Assembly: GCF_000499845.2 (NCBI RefSeq)
Contig: NC_023750.2
Span: forward strand, 4,151,478-4,215,477
DNA: 64,000 nt
Source: Phaseolus vulgaris
Lineage: Eukaryota > Streptophyta > Magnoliopsida > Fabales > Fabaceae
Direction: 5' to 3'
Of the stretch, positions 13,036 to 26,764 are shown piece after piece (position 1 is the stretch's first letter; each line of letters begins with the position of its first letter). A model generated the notes under the pieces. The model worked only from the letters and a program-made list of their open reading frames with translations, was not told where the DNA came from and did no database searches. A program made the translations under genes and the position numbers.

Positions 13036-15723
13036 ATTAAAAAAAAAAAATCTTTTAAAAATCTTTTAAAAATCTCAAATAACCTGCTTAAAAAGTTTTC
13101 AATTCCATAAAATAAAAACATTTCAAATTATAATTTAAATATAAAAATTAAATACAACAAATTATAACATTATAAAAAAAAGTTTGGTAGTATATAAAAA
13201 AATTTGTCATTGTAATGATTTATCTATACTAGAGTGTTATACATGGTTACAAAATACTTTGACCATGTTGTTCTCACATACTCCAATGCTTCTAAATCTA
13301 GCGGGTGTTGGTCGTTGAACAACTGTGACATTTGAAATATTTTGAATTAGTGCATGAATAATAAATCTCAAATTTTAAAGTGTTTATTGTATTGAGGTAT
13401 TACCTTATCCCAACCTTTCTTAATTTCAGCTTGCAAAATAGTCAACATCCACTGCATAACATAATAACCGCACTCATAATTTTCAGGTTGCCTGTTGGAC
13501 TGCATGTGAAAATAAATGTATTAAATGAATGAGTGAAACACATTAAATTAAGTAAACAAATATACTCTAAATACCTTAAGGTACATCCAAGTGAGTTTTT
13601 GTGCGTTTGAAGTTCTCCTCCCACACAACATATTATATCCAGAGTAAGCACTAAAATAATAAGATTTCATGTTAGAATACATAACATTATATAATATATA
13701 AGTAATAATAAATGTTAAATGAAACTCTCGTACCTATCTATAATGTTTTTAAAATAGGCAGGAGGTTTTTTATGCAAGGAGCAAAACCATGCAGCGGTAT
13801 GATCTTGAATAGATATGATCAATAGTTGCCAATGACGCCTGTATAACAAATCAGTTAATTAGTTTCTCTTATTTCAATAATTTATGAAAACTTATTTAAT
13901 AAATAAGAACTTACTCATGGATGTACGGAGCAAAATAAATGTGTTTTCCACCATTCTTTAAGGCAGTGGTGATGTATGTTTGTGTTTCCGACTTCTTGTT
14001 TCCAATTGATTGAGTGATTTAAGGGTCTAAAACCCATATATATTGTGTTTCCCCTCATCAAAGCATAATCCAGAAAGATACCTAAATTTCAATAAGTTAG
14101 TACTAATATATTTAATAAATCAAAAGTATAAAGATTTTAAAATTTGAACTTACATCATCCATAATTGCAGAACTGTTATGTTAATCTCTTGATCTCCGGA
14201 TGCAAGGTCCAACAAATCAGACATGTGAACGTACAACGGTAGATTACTATGCCTTCCAAATACATTGGCATCCCATGGAACCTCTAAGACGATTGTATCT
14301 AAAGCTGTAGCAACTTTCACCAATGCCGCCAGAGGATCATCAATGGAGACTATTTTCTTCTTTCCCAAAGGCAGATTTGTCTTAGGTTCCTGTTACTCAT
14401 CAAAACAAAAAAATACTTAAATTAGTTAGAATGTAATATATCTGATATATAATTCTATTAATATTAGTGCAAATATATACCATAGAATCTATAGGTCTGA
14501 CGAGATGTCTAGGCCAGGCAACGAAAGTATGTAATGCCTCTGCCACAATTGTCACCTCTGATGTCGGCACAGGAACTGCAAGATCACCATAAAGGACCTT
14601 CTCCACCGTGACCTTCATGAAATTAGAAGGAAGAGGCACATTGTGTAACATTGTTCATAACACTTACCCAAGGCAACGAATCGGGTCAAAGAATTACACT
14701 CAACATATAGTTCGCATTGGCTAGTTGAGCCAAAGTCATCCCCTGATAGATGAACTGCCGAACAACTCCCTTTAGTGCTGACTTTCTTAATAGGAGGCGG
14801 AGGTGGTTCATCTTGTACCATAGTTGGTGGTTGCTGTGAGTGTCCTAAACCCTCCAACCGCTTTTTGAACTCCATTTCCATTCGCGCACTAAACTCCTCC
14901 ATGAAGCTTTCTTTAAGCTCTTGAGTTACCTCAGCCTTTAACTGCTCACGTAGTTGTAGTAAATACTCTTGGCTAGGTTCATTGGAAAATTGTTCCTTGC
15001 TGTGTGATGGAGCTCCAAAGTATGACCGAATCCCAACCCCATATCCAGCTACACGAACACATCCAGGGTGTTCAGGTCGTCCGAGAGCAACATTAAGAAT
15101 ATCATTGCGACCACATGGTTTAAAAGTCCCCTGTGTTGATTGCTCATTAAGAGAATCCTAAAACAAATGAAAAGAAATTGACAAACTTCAACACATTGAA
15201 TTTAAAATAACACATAGAATTTAAAATAACACATTGAAAAGAAATTGTCAAACTTACAATGCGTTCAACTGTTTGTTCTGTAGACTTAGAACTCCATGTC
15301 CCTAATGTGTTTATACGGGCACACTTCCACATCTCATGTCGGAGTGGTGGGGATGGAGGTCTTAAAGAATCTACACTATTCATTTCCTCAATGGAAGTAG
15401 AACGTGCTTTCATCTTTTCTTCAAGCATCTTCTGCTCTAGCAACTTATAACCACCACGAGACAATAAGTGTGGGGTATCATTATGTGCCTGATTGGCTTT
15501 TGCTTTGTTCCGAACCTCCTATCATAACACTCAAAATTTAGTAATACGTTAATATAAACTATATTCAAATATAAAAGTGATACTAACCTGCCATTTTTCA
15601 GTTTGTCGAATATTGACAAACTGCTGCCAAGTTTCTTCATCAATGGATGCATATTTTGCACAAGGATTTTCTTCTTTTCTTTTCCCATATATATAATCTG
15701 TTGTCAATTTTGATTTGAACTGA

Positions 15724-15900
15724 CACTACAAGAAAAACCTGTATTACCCATGGATAATTACCCATGAACTTTTTTTGGTATGTAAATAGGTTTTTACCTA
15801 CCAAAAATTTTGTAGGTAATGTTATTGAACATAAAAAGGGGAGAAAGGACTTTACCTACGAAAGTTAAGGTGGTGGGAAAGTTTTTAATGTATTTTAAAG
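15724..15900. repeat. Left subterminal repeats of the inner CACTA
   Basis: Short direct and inverted repeats with cores such as TTACCCATGG, TTACCTAC and GTAGGTAA. They correspond to the motifs at the right end (TACCTACGG, CCGTAGGTAA). These are the expected location of binding sites for the element's DNA-binding protein; that role is inferred. Confidence 0.65.
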
Positions 15901-18900
15901 TAATTTTTTTTTTTTTTTAAAAATATGTTGGTTTCCTTCCGAGGAACATTCCTCTCCACTCACCTCTCAAACACTCTCAAACTCTTCTCAAACACTCTCA
16001 CACTCTTGCTCCCTTGACTGAAACAGGTTTCTTAAACTGAAACACGAGTTTTTGTTTGAAAACGTCAATGGAGGTTCTGAAATCCTAAACCAAACCGTGA
16101 GAATGTGAGAAACCGAAACTGTAACACCTTCGAAGCTCCAAAACGGCCAAAGAATGAAACTTTGAAGTTCCCGTTTTTTCTCTCCCAGTCTCTGTTTCAT
16201 TCGAAGATTTCAACCCAAATTCGTGTCTTCCGAAATCTACACAGAAATCCCCAATTTTTGGTTTCAATTTGTGAAACCAAAAGCCCTAATCTGGTGTTCG
16301 TGATTGTAAACCTAAATCTTGAATGGTGACTTCGAAAATTTCGTGAAAACCCAATGGAAAGCGTCGTCGTGGTCGTCGTGGTGGCCTGAAGCGCAGACGT
16401 TTCAAGGGCGATTTACAGAGGCTTATTCAAAGGTATTGAATTTTTTTTCTTTGATTTAGTGTACGATAATGTTCAGTTGGATTACTTAACATTTAAAGTG
16501 AGTTTAGAGAGGTGAGCGGTGCGATGCGGCGGTGCGATGCGGTGGCTCACCGCTTCCACCGTTTAGCACCTATAAATAATACCTATAATAAGCAAGCACA
16601 TATTCCCTTACCTGTACTTCCTTCTCTGTTCAGTATTCTGTTTTTTCTCTGTTCGGAATTCCCAATTGGGTTTCCTTCCTTCAGCTTTCTCTTGGATTCA
16701 ATTCTACGTTCAGTTACATACCACTATAATGTAATAAAATGTTTCAATTCTATGTTTCACCTTCAACTTTCTCATTCTTGTGATTTTTACTTAATTGATT
16801 TATTGGTTTGTTAAATCCATGGGTAATTATCCATGGTTGAATGCAGGGATTAAGAGTCTGTTTATATACACTTTTTCTTGCATTCACCTAAAATACAAAA
16901 CAAGCTCAAAATATAACTAGTTTATTAATTCCACATTGGTATTCAGTTAATTTTTGTCTCTATTATTTGAGGAATGGGGGTAGTTATTGAGAATTGCGTT
17001 CAACCATATATGGAAAATGTGTTTCTCTATAATTTGAAACAGAGTTTCTTGTTAAAGATGTTAATGGCTATTTTAGTGTTGTCGTCTTTAATAGTAGATA
17101 CTGATAGAGATTGACATGTTTGTTACAATTGATGTGCAGCTTAATAACTTTCCTCTAATGTCTAAAATTGGTCTGTGAGAGAGATTATAGATTGAAAACT
17201 CACATGGTGTTTTTTGCGCGTGGTTTATGAAAAAGGAAAGGAAATAATTATGTTAAATTTACGTACACATATGTTAAATTGGTGTCAATCTTTGAGACCT
17301 ACAACCATATGTATATATAATATCTATCTGTGTGAAATAAGCTCAAAGCAAAGCAATTTCCTCAATGGTCCTACACAAATGATGCCTTGACAAGGAGATG
17401 ACGATGGCCATGATGAGCATCATGATCTCAATAACATGATCATGATCATACAGATCTTTATCATCATTTTCTTTCGGGTTTCTTAGTTAGATTTTGTATT
17501 TATTTTGAGCATTAAAACTAATCTTTGAAAAAGGTGAAAAAAGATGAAGCCGACCATGTGCCTTTACGTGAAGATAATAGTCTTTCTGATGACAGTCTGA
17601 TGGCAATACATTTTGTTCATTCTGTGTGCAGCAGCACTTTAACTGATGTGCTTTTTTGCTCCTTAACCTTATTTCCCCTTGCATCACCATAAAAGGTTGT
17701 AAAAGGAAACTCTCTAAATATATTTTACTTTTATAAACCATATATGGATATGCATCGTTTTTAATTAAATTTCAAAGGGATGAAAGAAACTGTGCAACTT
17801 TTGATGTAATACTCACTCACTCACACTTTTTAAGTTAATACTCTATCAACTAGCTGTCTCACATTATTCACTTTTTTTCTTGGTTGGATTTCTTAATTTA
17901 TGCCTGGAAGATCTTCCAGCCCGCAGGTCTTAAATTCGTTGATTACCTTATCATGTCTTTCAGAAAGGGAAACTTCCAACTTTTTGTTACATCAACTGAT
18001 GCCATGCTCTAGTTAAATATATTAAGACAGATCATGTATAATTAACATTTCATTTTTGAAGAAACTGGAAATCAGCAACGTACCAAACATGGTGCATGCG
18101 TACAGTGTCATAAATCTTCCTTCAATAGTTTTATTCATTTGTATTCAGAAAATAGAAAGAAAAACCTCTTGAAGGAAAAAGGAGAGAATGGAGTATACAC
18201 ATTGTTTAGAATCCGATTAAGATAGTGCAGGTATATTTCGAAGTGACTTAAAAAGAAGGTAGAAGTTATTTAAGTAGGGCAAAGGAAATGACTGGCCACC
18301 ATTATTTCTGGACATGTTGCTAATTTAAAAGGTAACAAGTCACTGCACCTAACTTACTTTTATGAAGATACTAGACGCTCTCTAATCTACCAATACCGTT
18401 GTTTTGAAATTGGAGTAAAAGTTGGGTGACAATACAAATACACAGCACTGAAAGAAGAATCGAAAAGAGGGTATATGGGTTTGATAAGCATCTTATCAAA
18501 CCCATCTTATTATCTTATCAAACCCATTTCAGAATGTTTTGAAATGGGCGTAGTCAATTCACACTCCATCTTATTATTTGCATATTATTGTTATCAGCAT
18601 ATTATTGTTTGTATTTCTTATCTTATGTTTCTTTGATCCAGCTTGATAATGTTTCCGCTGGGTTAACTGAATGGAAAGGCCTCCTTTGAGACTATTGGAC
18701 GCGTTTTAAATCATACTGTGAGTGTACTTCTAATGTTCATATTCATCCGGTGTGACATCTGTTTTCGCTCAAGACTTGGAATTTGTTGATCTAAAATTCT
18801 AACTTTGTTGTTATGCTGTATTTGGCAATTGTGAATATTTTTCTCCATGCACAGTTTATGTTCACGTTCACAAATTCTGTAATTTTATTTTTGGATCTTT

Positions 18901-20253
18901 ACTCATGAAATGGTTTTTTATGGTTGTAGGTTGAGAAAACGTTAGAAAATAAATTTGGCGATTTTTTATTTGCTTATTTTCCAGATCAGAGTCGGGTTTG
19001 TCCAAGGTAAAATATTATATTTTTTGGATGGAATTAGAATTAACTAATAAAATGTTGAATGACATTTTGCAGGTTCTGCTACATAAAGGTTTTTCTTATT
19101 TTGTTTGGTAGCTTTAAAAATGTTGAGTTTGTCATAGGAGGATATTAGAAAATGTTACTGGATTAAGAGTAGGATACCAATCTCTTATTCGTACCAATCT
19201 CCCAACAACAACTCAAACCCTTGTCACAGATTTTGCTCCAACCAAAGAGTGGACCTCATAATAAACCACTTCACCACTCTAGCTCCCACTCCTCAGCAAA
19301 TGTGAGGAGAACTTGGTCTGCATATTGCGGAACCTACTAGGATGTGTAGCAATTTCAGCTCAAGCTAAACCAAAAGAGCATGAGAGAAAAACCTTGCCTT
19401 CCAACAAGGAACCAATCTCAAAAAGACACTTTTAGGCTTAGAAAAACCTTGCCTTCCAACAAGGAACCAATATGAAAAAGACACTTTTAGGCTTATATAA
19501 GCCTTGCTGCCAGTTCTGAAAAAAGCGTAGGCTTATTGCTCCTGATTCTGCTTAGATTACTCTAAGTCAGAACATCATTCCAGTACAGAGCAAGAAAATT
19601 ATGCCACCTAGATACCACCTTATACAAGGCTTATTCCTCATGCCTCCAATGTGGTTCTGCTATGCCTCTTAGATGGTTTAGCTGGCAGCACATCAACCTT
19701 TGACCACACCTTTTCCACCCTTGGCAGTAAATAAGCAAAAAAAAAAAACCCAACTTATACTGCAGTTAAGCATAAGGCTTGCTTAGATTACATTATTTTC
19801 ACTAATTGGTGGCACGTTGAACCTCTTTTACTAGAATAAGTGGGTCTATAATTTGCTTTATTTTTTGTTTTTTTGTGAATGGTATTAACTGAAATTACAT
19901 ACTATATAGACCTGTAGTTTATGATAATTGTTTGTATAATTGTTTGTTTATATCATAATGGAGAAAAGTAGATTAGGAAGTCATTGATGTCCTGCATAGA
20001 ACTTATATAAGTAATTGATGTTGTCATATAATGCAATAATTTATGAAACTCTTTCTTATTAAGAGATATCTTTATATTGGTTTAAGAGATGCTTTGTTCA
20101 TAGATATCATTTTTTAACACAATTCATTGTTACACATTACTTGCTAGTTCAGGGTGAAGTAACTTATAATACTCTTTTTTAATACATTAAAGGGCTAAAG
20201 GCATCTTTGTGGCAACTTCAATCTTTAGTCTTTAGTTGTCGTTGGTTCAGAAC
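15901..20253. other. 4.3-kb leader region of the inner CACTA, no gene seen
   Basis: Long stretch between the left terminus and the transposase start. Open frames are short and lack recognisable domains. Local structure includes a hairpin near 18479-18505 (GGGTTTGATAAG, short loop, CTTATCAAACCC), another CTTATCAAACCC at about 18522, a GC-rich patch with repeated GCGGTGCGATGCG near 16520-16550, and a tandem duplication of about 55 bp at 19385-19495 containing CCTTGCCTTCCAACAAGGAA. It probably holds promoter and untranslated exons; captured host DNA is possible but unproven. Confidence 0.45.
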
Positions 20254-23200
20254 ATGGAATTGTTTCATGTAAATCGTAGTTGGATGTACGATAGATGCTA
20301 TATTGGCAGAGGGGGTTTAAAAGAAAGTTTTGTGAATGGGGTTGAAGAGTTTGTCATTAAAGCTTGTCAACAACAGTCTTATTTGAATGAAAGGGAGCTT
20401 AGATGTCCATGCGATAAATGTCAATGTACAAAGATTTTTCCAATTGAAATGGTCAAGCTTCACCTCTATAAAAACGGTTTCATGTATGATTATCATGTTT
20501 GGATTCATCATGGTGAACAAGTGCCACATGTTAATGACAATGACGATCACGTTCGTGTTTCAAGTAGTGATGTACATGTGGATGAAAGTGAACAATTTGT
20601 AGCAATGCAAGACATGGTGCACGATGCTCTTGGGCAACATGACACATTTGAACCATCTAATTTTAATAACAGAGAGGAGCCTCCCAATGAAGAAGCTCAG
20701 AGATTTTATGATCTGTTGTTAGAGGCTAATGAGCCATTGTTTGTAGGGGCTGTAGATTCTAAATTATCAATGTGTATGAAATTGTTAGCTTGCAAGTCTA
20801 ATTGGAATGTTCCTAACCAATGCTTAGATTTTATCACAACAATGTTGTCAGATGCTACACCAATAAAAGAGGGTTTGCCAAAAAGTTATTATGATGCTAA
20901 GAGGTTAGTGTCAATGTTGGGGTTGAAGGCTAAGAGGATAGATTGTTGTGTAAAAGGTTGTATGCTTTTTTATGAAAATGAATATGGGAAAAATGATGGA
21001 CGACTACTACAGTGTAAATTTTGTCATCATGCACGATATCATGACCCAAGAGTTGGAACAAGTAAAAGAAAACCAATTCCTCTGAAAAGAATGTTCTATT
21101 TTCCATTCCAAGATTACAAAGATTGTTTGCATCTATGCAAACTTCAGGACAAATGACATGGCACTATGATAATAGAAGACCTTCGGGTGTGCTACGACAT
21201 CCCTCAAATGGTGAAGCTTGGAAACATTTTGATCAATTACATCCTGAATTTGCCGTTGAGCCACGTAATGTACGACTTGGTTTATGCTCTGATGGATTTA
21301 ATCCATATATTCAAGCATCAGCAAAACCTTACTCTTGTTGGCCAGTAATTGTCACCCCATATAATCTTCCTCCTGAAATGTGCATGTCTAGACCCTATAT
21401 GTTTTTGAGTTGTCTCATTCCCGGTCCACATAATCCGAAGGCTCGTATCGATGTTTATTTGCAACCACTTATCGATGATCTTAAAAAGTTGTGGAGTGGT
21501 GTTGAAACATACGATATTTCAAGGAAGCAAAACTTTATGATGCGAGCAAGTCTAATGTGGACAATTAATGACTTCCCTGCATATGGCATGTTGTCTGGTT
21601 GGGGGACTAAAGGTAAATTGGCTTGCCCATATTGCATGGAGCACACAAAGGCCTTTAGATTAGAACATGGACAAAAAAATAGTTGGTTTGACTCACACCG
21701 TAGGTTCTTGCCTAATGATCATACATTTAGGAGGAATAAAAAGGCTTTAAAAAAGGACAAAGTTGAAATGGGTGGACCACCACCTATGTTGACATCTGAA
21801 GAGGTTTGGAATATAGTTAGGAATCTACCAACAGTCATAGATGAGCCTCACAGGTCGAAATTACCAGGTTATGGAGAGTGGCATAATTGGACAAAAAGAA
21901 GTATCTTTTGGGATCTTCCATATTGGAAAGATAATTTATTGAGGCACAATCTTGATGTTATGCATATAGAGAAAAATTTCTTTGACAATATATTTAACAC
22001 CGTCATGGATGTAAAAGGTAAAACAAAGGACAATGATAAGGCAAGAAAAGACCTAACATTGCATTGTAGGAGACCTGATTTGGAGTTAAAGTTGCAAGCT
22101 AATGGGAAGATTCTAAAACCAAAAGCAAATTACACTTTAACTACAGGGGAATCAAAGTTAGTTTATCAATGGATAAAAGAACTTCGTATGCCTGATGGTT
22201 ATTCTTCAAATTTGGCAAGATGTGTGGATGTAGACAAGGGGAAGATGCTTGGGATGAAAAGTCATGATTGTCATATATTCATGGAGTGTTTACTTCCTAT
22301 TGCATTTCATTCATTACCAGTGCATGTTTTGAATCCACTTATCGAAGTTAGCCATTTCTTCAAAGATTTGTGCTCGGCAACAATAAAGGATCATGACTTG
22401 GTTAGAATGGAAGAAAATATTTCAATCATTCTTTGCAAGTTGGAGAGAGTATTCCCCCCTGCATTCTTTGATTCAATGGAACACCTTCCAATTCATCTTG
22501 CAAATGAAGCAAGACTTGGTGGACCAGTTCAATATAGATGGATGTATCCATTTGAAAGGTATGAAAAATATTATTGTTATTATGTCAAAATAATTCATTT
22601 ATTTGTCTAAATCCATCTCCAATTTACTTAATTATAGGTTTATGGGTGATTCTAAACGCTCAGTGAAAAATAAGGCTCAAGTTGATGGATCAATTTCTGC
22701 ATCTTACTTGCACCGAGAAACAATTCACTTTTGTTCCCACTATTTCAAGAACTTCATGTTGTCACCACGAAATCGTAGAAATGAAATACCTCGTGGAATT
22801 GAAAGTTTTCCATCAATGTTATCCATCTTTAACCAGCCTGGTCGTTCTTCAGGAAAAAAGTTAATCCATTGATTCAACCATAAAGAATGGAACTCTGTCC
22901 ATGTTCATGTTTTGATCAATTGCAACGAAGTAAAACCATACCTCGAGTGAGTATATCAAATAATTGACTTTAATTTTTGAAAAAATTGATCCTCTAAATA
23001 AACCATTCTTGATTGTTTTAATATGTTTCACAGTTCATTCTTGCAATCTAAACAAATAAGCTCATCAAATGCATCAAATGATATACATGCACATTTCCCT
23101 GAATGGTTTACGGGTCAGGTATGATCAACTCAATGTGATTAAGTTATGTCTTATTTAACCTAAAAAAATATAGATAAGTCAGTATCTCTTGCCTTTGTAG

Positions 23201-23980
23201 GTTACAAGTGAGCCTTTAAATGTAAGAAACATACACTTAAGGGAATTATCATATGGCCCTTTCACATGTGCTAATGAATGGCACACTTACTTCGTCAATG
23301 GGTACAAATTTCACACTCATGCATGGAGCAAGGGGAAAAAAACAATAAATAGTGGTGTTTATGTAAAGGGGCTCACGGAAGGAGGCCATGATGATTTCTA
23401 TGGACTCATTGAACACATATATGAGCTAGAGTACAATTCTTCGAGCTCCCCGAAGAAAGTGGTGGTATTTTATTGTCAGTGGTTTGATCCATCACATAGA
23501 GGTACAATAGTGGATCCTAAATATGGAATTGTGAACATTCACATCGAGAAAATGTATTTACCCTTTGATCCATTTATCCTTGCACATAATGTAAGACAAG
23601 TATATTATGTCCCCTATCCGACATCAAGAAAGGACAAAAAAAGTTGGTGTGTTGCAATTAAAACAAAGCCTAGAGGTCGCATTGAATCTCTTGATATGGA
23701 AGATGATGTTCCTTACCAAATAGATGAAATGTCTCATGTAAATGAAGTAATTGAAGTTGAAGGTATTTCAGGATTCCAACATTCGCAGGTTCATGTTGAA
23801 GAAGTGGACGAAGATAATGAATTTCAAGATTTTCAAGAAGAGGATAATGAAGAGGAGTTTGAAGATAGTGAAAATGGGGACACTGAAGATGATTATACTG
23901 GAGAGGATAGTGAAGATGGGCAACTTGAACAAAATGATTCAGAAGAAGACAATGAAGAACATGAATTTGATGATGATTGA
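20254..23980 (+). pseudogene. TNP2-type CACTA transposase of the inner element, nearly intact
   Basis: Catalyses excision and integration in CACTA elements. It starts at the ATG at 20254 (the TTG at 20236 is not needed). The N-terminal transposase-associated domain includes SWMYDRCYIG and CPCDKCQC. The large transposase domain follows, with WHYDNRRPSGVLRHP, YNLPPEMCMSRPYMFLS, WTINDFPAYGMLSGW, HNLDVMHIEKNFFDN and MKSHDCHIFME. Exons read: 20254-22558, 22638-22946, 23034-23118, 23201-23980, all with GT..AG. The tail is an acidic Asp/Glu-rich stretch. Lesions are a one-base frameshift near 21108, within the segment YFP(x)PRLQRLF, and a TGA at 22870-22872. Apart from these the frame is open, so it looks recently inactivated unless they are sequencing errors. 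Confidence 0.87.
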
Positions 23981-24144
23981 ATTATGTGCTATGAATACAT
24001 TATGGGATTGTTACTGTTGCTATTTTCTTGTTTATGTAATAACATAATGATTCTTCTGTGAAAGAAACTTTTATTATGTTGTGTGTTTTTAATTGCAGTA
24101 TGTTCCTTTCATTTATAATTGATAATATAATTTTTTGGTTATAG

Positions 24145-26171
24145 ATGTCTTCAGGAGGATGTGACCAACCAAAACCTTACTTATCTGGTCAAAATAAGGG
24201 GAAAAGAGTAATGAAGCGTAAAAGGCCACGATATGTGCTTAAAGTAAATATTCCACCCCCACCAAATGCACCTATTACACATGAACCTTCCCCATCCCCA
24301 ACTCCTGCACATACATCTTCTCCTACCCCAGGTCTCACGCCTATCTCTACAGCTGCATCTTTTCCATGTCCTAGGACTGCAGACATACCTTTTCAATCAA
24401 GAAGAGACATTTCTCCCACCACATCTTCCCCAACCCCAGTTGTGGCATCAGCGCCTTCTCCATCAGGTACAGGACCCTCAACATCATCAGTACCATCACC
24501 ATTGCCAAGGGTTACACCATTATCAACACCCTCACCGCTATCAGTGCCTTCTAGAATCAATGATTGTGCTATTGGGGAAGGTGCGCACATTTACCGTGAT
24601 AGAGGTGATGCAGAATCAAACAATGAGGATGACACTCTCTCAGTTGGTCATGCTCTTCCTATGATTTCACCTTATGGTAATGGGTAAGTAAAGACCATAA
24701 ATAAAATCTTTCACATTATTTCTTTTATCAATTTATTATCTAATAATTTCTTTATTACTTGTTTTTTTAAGGTTTCATCCATGTAGGGTTGCATCACAGG
24801 CAATCACATTCATCATTAAACAACAATATTGTCAGCCATGGCTTACATGGGGTTCAATGACTGATGAAGACAGAGAAATCTTCTTCAAACGTTTTAAAGT
24901 ATTTCTTCTTATATTTAATATTAACAATACTTTTTCTATGTTTCTTTTGGTATTTGGCATCTTCCATAATTGAATTCTCAGTTATTATTTATTTAAAGTG
25001 TTGTATTAAAAAATTCTTCACTTTTTTAACTATAAATTTTGTGTTTACATAGAAAAAAGTCTGTTGGAAACCTGAACATGAGGAAAGGATTAAAAAAAAC
25101 TTCCACTCAAAAGCCGCACATAGGTTATCTGAAATGTTCATGGAAGCTAGAAAAAATGGGAAAAAGCCTATTTGGATGTTTGATGATGTCTGGACTTCTT
25201 TACTATCTCAGTGGAATTTACCTGACTTTCGTTCCAAGTGTAGTCAAAACCAAAAAAACCGAACATCTGACACAGGTGGTTCTTTACACACAGGTGGCTC
25301 CATTAGTACACATGAGCATGCCATTCGCATGGTATGTATTCACGAAACATATAAGTTACATTGGACTTTGTTTGTAATTGGTTTTGAATTATGTTTTATG
25401 ATTACATATTATTCTATTATACAATGTTTGAAGGTTAGATATTTGATAATACTACATTGGATTATATCAAGTTTAAGAAGTTGGATGGTATTGTTTTGCA
25501 TAAAAATAATATTATTTATGTTTGTTGTTTATAGGCAAAACAGTTGGGTCGTCCTGCATATATTGATGAGGTATTTATGCAGACTCATACGAAAAAGTAG
25601 TGGTGAATTTGTTGATGAAAGATCGAGACGTACACACGTGAGTTACATTTTGTTGTTATTTTTCTTTATTTTAGTTATATATTGTACATATGACATTAAT
25701 TTTGTGTATCAATAATAGGAAGAATTTCAGAGTAAACTTTCCCAAGTTAGATCAGAGGTTGCATCTGGATCATCCCCCATAGATTCTGCAGAGGAAGACA
25801 GAATTAGACTTGAAAGTTGGCTTCTTGCAGCAGGTGGCAAGAAGAAAGGTCGAATCTACGGGGTTGGAGACTTGGCTCATAACTTTAAACGTGGTAATAC
25901 TCTCACCTATAATCAACCTTCAAGTTCCTCTGAGGATTCACCAAGCGTTTTGTTGCTAAAGGAAGAAGTTCGAAATTATAAGGAACACAATGATAAACTC
26001 ACCGAGCATGTGAAATCATTGGTTAGTATCATTCTTCCTTTCCTTCCTTCCGAAGCACGAAGTTTTGTTGCTCAACAATCTCAACAAGTATTGTCGCCAC
26101 AAGAACCGCCAAGGCAAAAGGAACCACCTACGCAACAACAAGATGACGATAATCATTATGCAGATTATTAG
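24145..26171 (+). pseudogene. Inner CACTA second gene (Transposase_24-like), one frameshift
   Basis: Five exons with GT..AG borders: 24145-24683, 24772-24898, 25053-25331, 25535-25637, 25719-26171. The N-terminal part is rich in Pro/Ser/Thr. The core has ITFIIKQQYCQPWLTWGSM, VCWKPEHEERIKKNFHSKA, QWNLPDFRSKCSQNQKNR, HTGGSISTHEHA, QLGRPAYIDEVF and VDERSRRTH, the signature of the plant Ptta/En/Spm transposase family that accompanies TNP2. The C-terminal part includes a helical stretch (LLLKEEVRNYKEHNDKLTEH) and a Gln-rich tail. The fourth exon has length 103, and the frame breaks near 25600 between HTKK and SSGEF, so one insertion or a 2-base loss is present. It lacks the Ulp1-like tail of the outer element. 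Confidence 0.82.
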
Positions 26172-26401
26172 GATTATGTTTGTAGTTTTTTTGAACAACA
26201 AATTACATTACAAGTTCACTAGACTTTTGAATTAGGATTTTTAGTTATGTTTCAAGTTTGTTTTGATTTTTAGATGTTTCAAGTGGACTTGACTTTATAT
26301 TATGTTATCTTTTATATGATGAGACTTTAATTATGTTATATTTGAATTTGAAATTAAATGTGTGTTGGATATGTTAAATTATACAGGTTTTAAAAAAGGC
26401 A

Positions 26402-26764
26402 TTCATTTAAATGTATGAATAGACATTTTGATGGATGCATGATTACATACGGAATTACCTACGGACTGATGTTCGTGGGTATTACCCACGGACTGATGCT
26501 CGTGGGTATTACCCACGGACTGATGCTCGTGGGTATTACCCACGGACTGATGCTCGTGGGTATTACCCACGGACTGATGCTCGTGGGTATTACCCACGGA
26601 CTGCTGTTACCTACGGGTTCATATTTCGTAGGTAAATTACCGACGCCAACATTACATACGAATTTTTTTCCGTGGGAAATCCGTAGGTAATGTTGATTTA
26701 CCTACGGATTTCTGCTGTTACATACGGATTTTGTCCGTAGGTAAATCGGTTTTTTTTTGTAGTG
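26402..26764. repeat. Right subterminal repeats of the inner CACTA
   Basis: A block of about five 27-bp direct repeats (GGGTATTACCCACGGACTGA core, 26470-26600) is followed by degenerate units with TACCTACGG, TACATACGG and CCGTAGGTAA up to the terminus. Each unit contains a small palindrome (GGGTATTACCC). The type and position match binding sites of CACTA DNA-binding proteins. Confidence 0.78.

Larger units (their letters stand above)
15724..26764 (+). mobile_element. Inner CACTA DNA transposon, 11.0 kb
   Basis: Termini CACTACAAGAAAAACC at 15724 and the complementary GGTTTTTTTTTGTAGTG ending at 26764, flanked by TGA at 15721-15723 and 26765-26767. It lies within the second gene of the outer CACTA, in opposite orientation. 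It carries two plus-strand genes: a TNP2-type transposase (20254-23980) and a Transposase_24-like protein (24145-26171). Subterminal repeats differ entirely from those of the outer element, so it is a separate family. Few coding lesions (one frameshift and one stop in TNP2, one frameshift in the second gene) suggest a younger insertion. Confidence 0.93.

Noticed and set aside
26403..26690. Repetitive frames on both strands (peptide units of nine residues)
   Set aside because: They are translations of the 27-bp subterminal repeats of the inner CACTA, not a gene.
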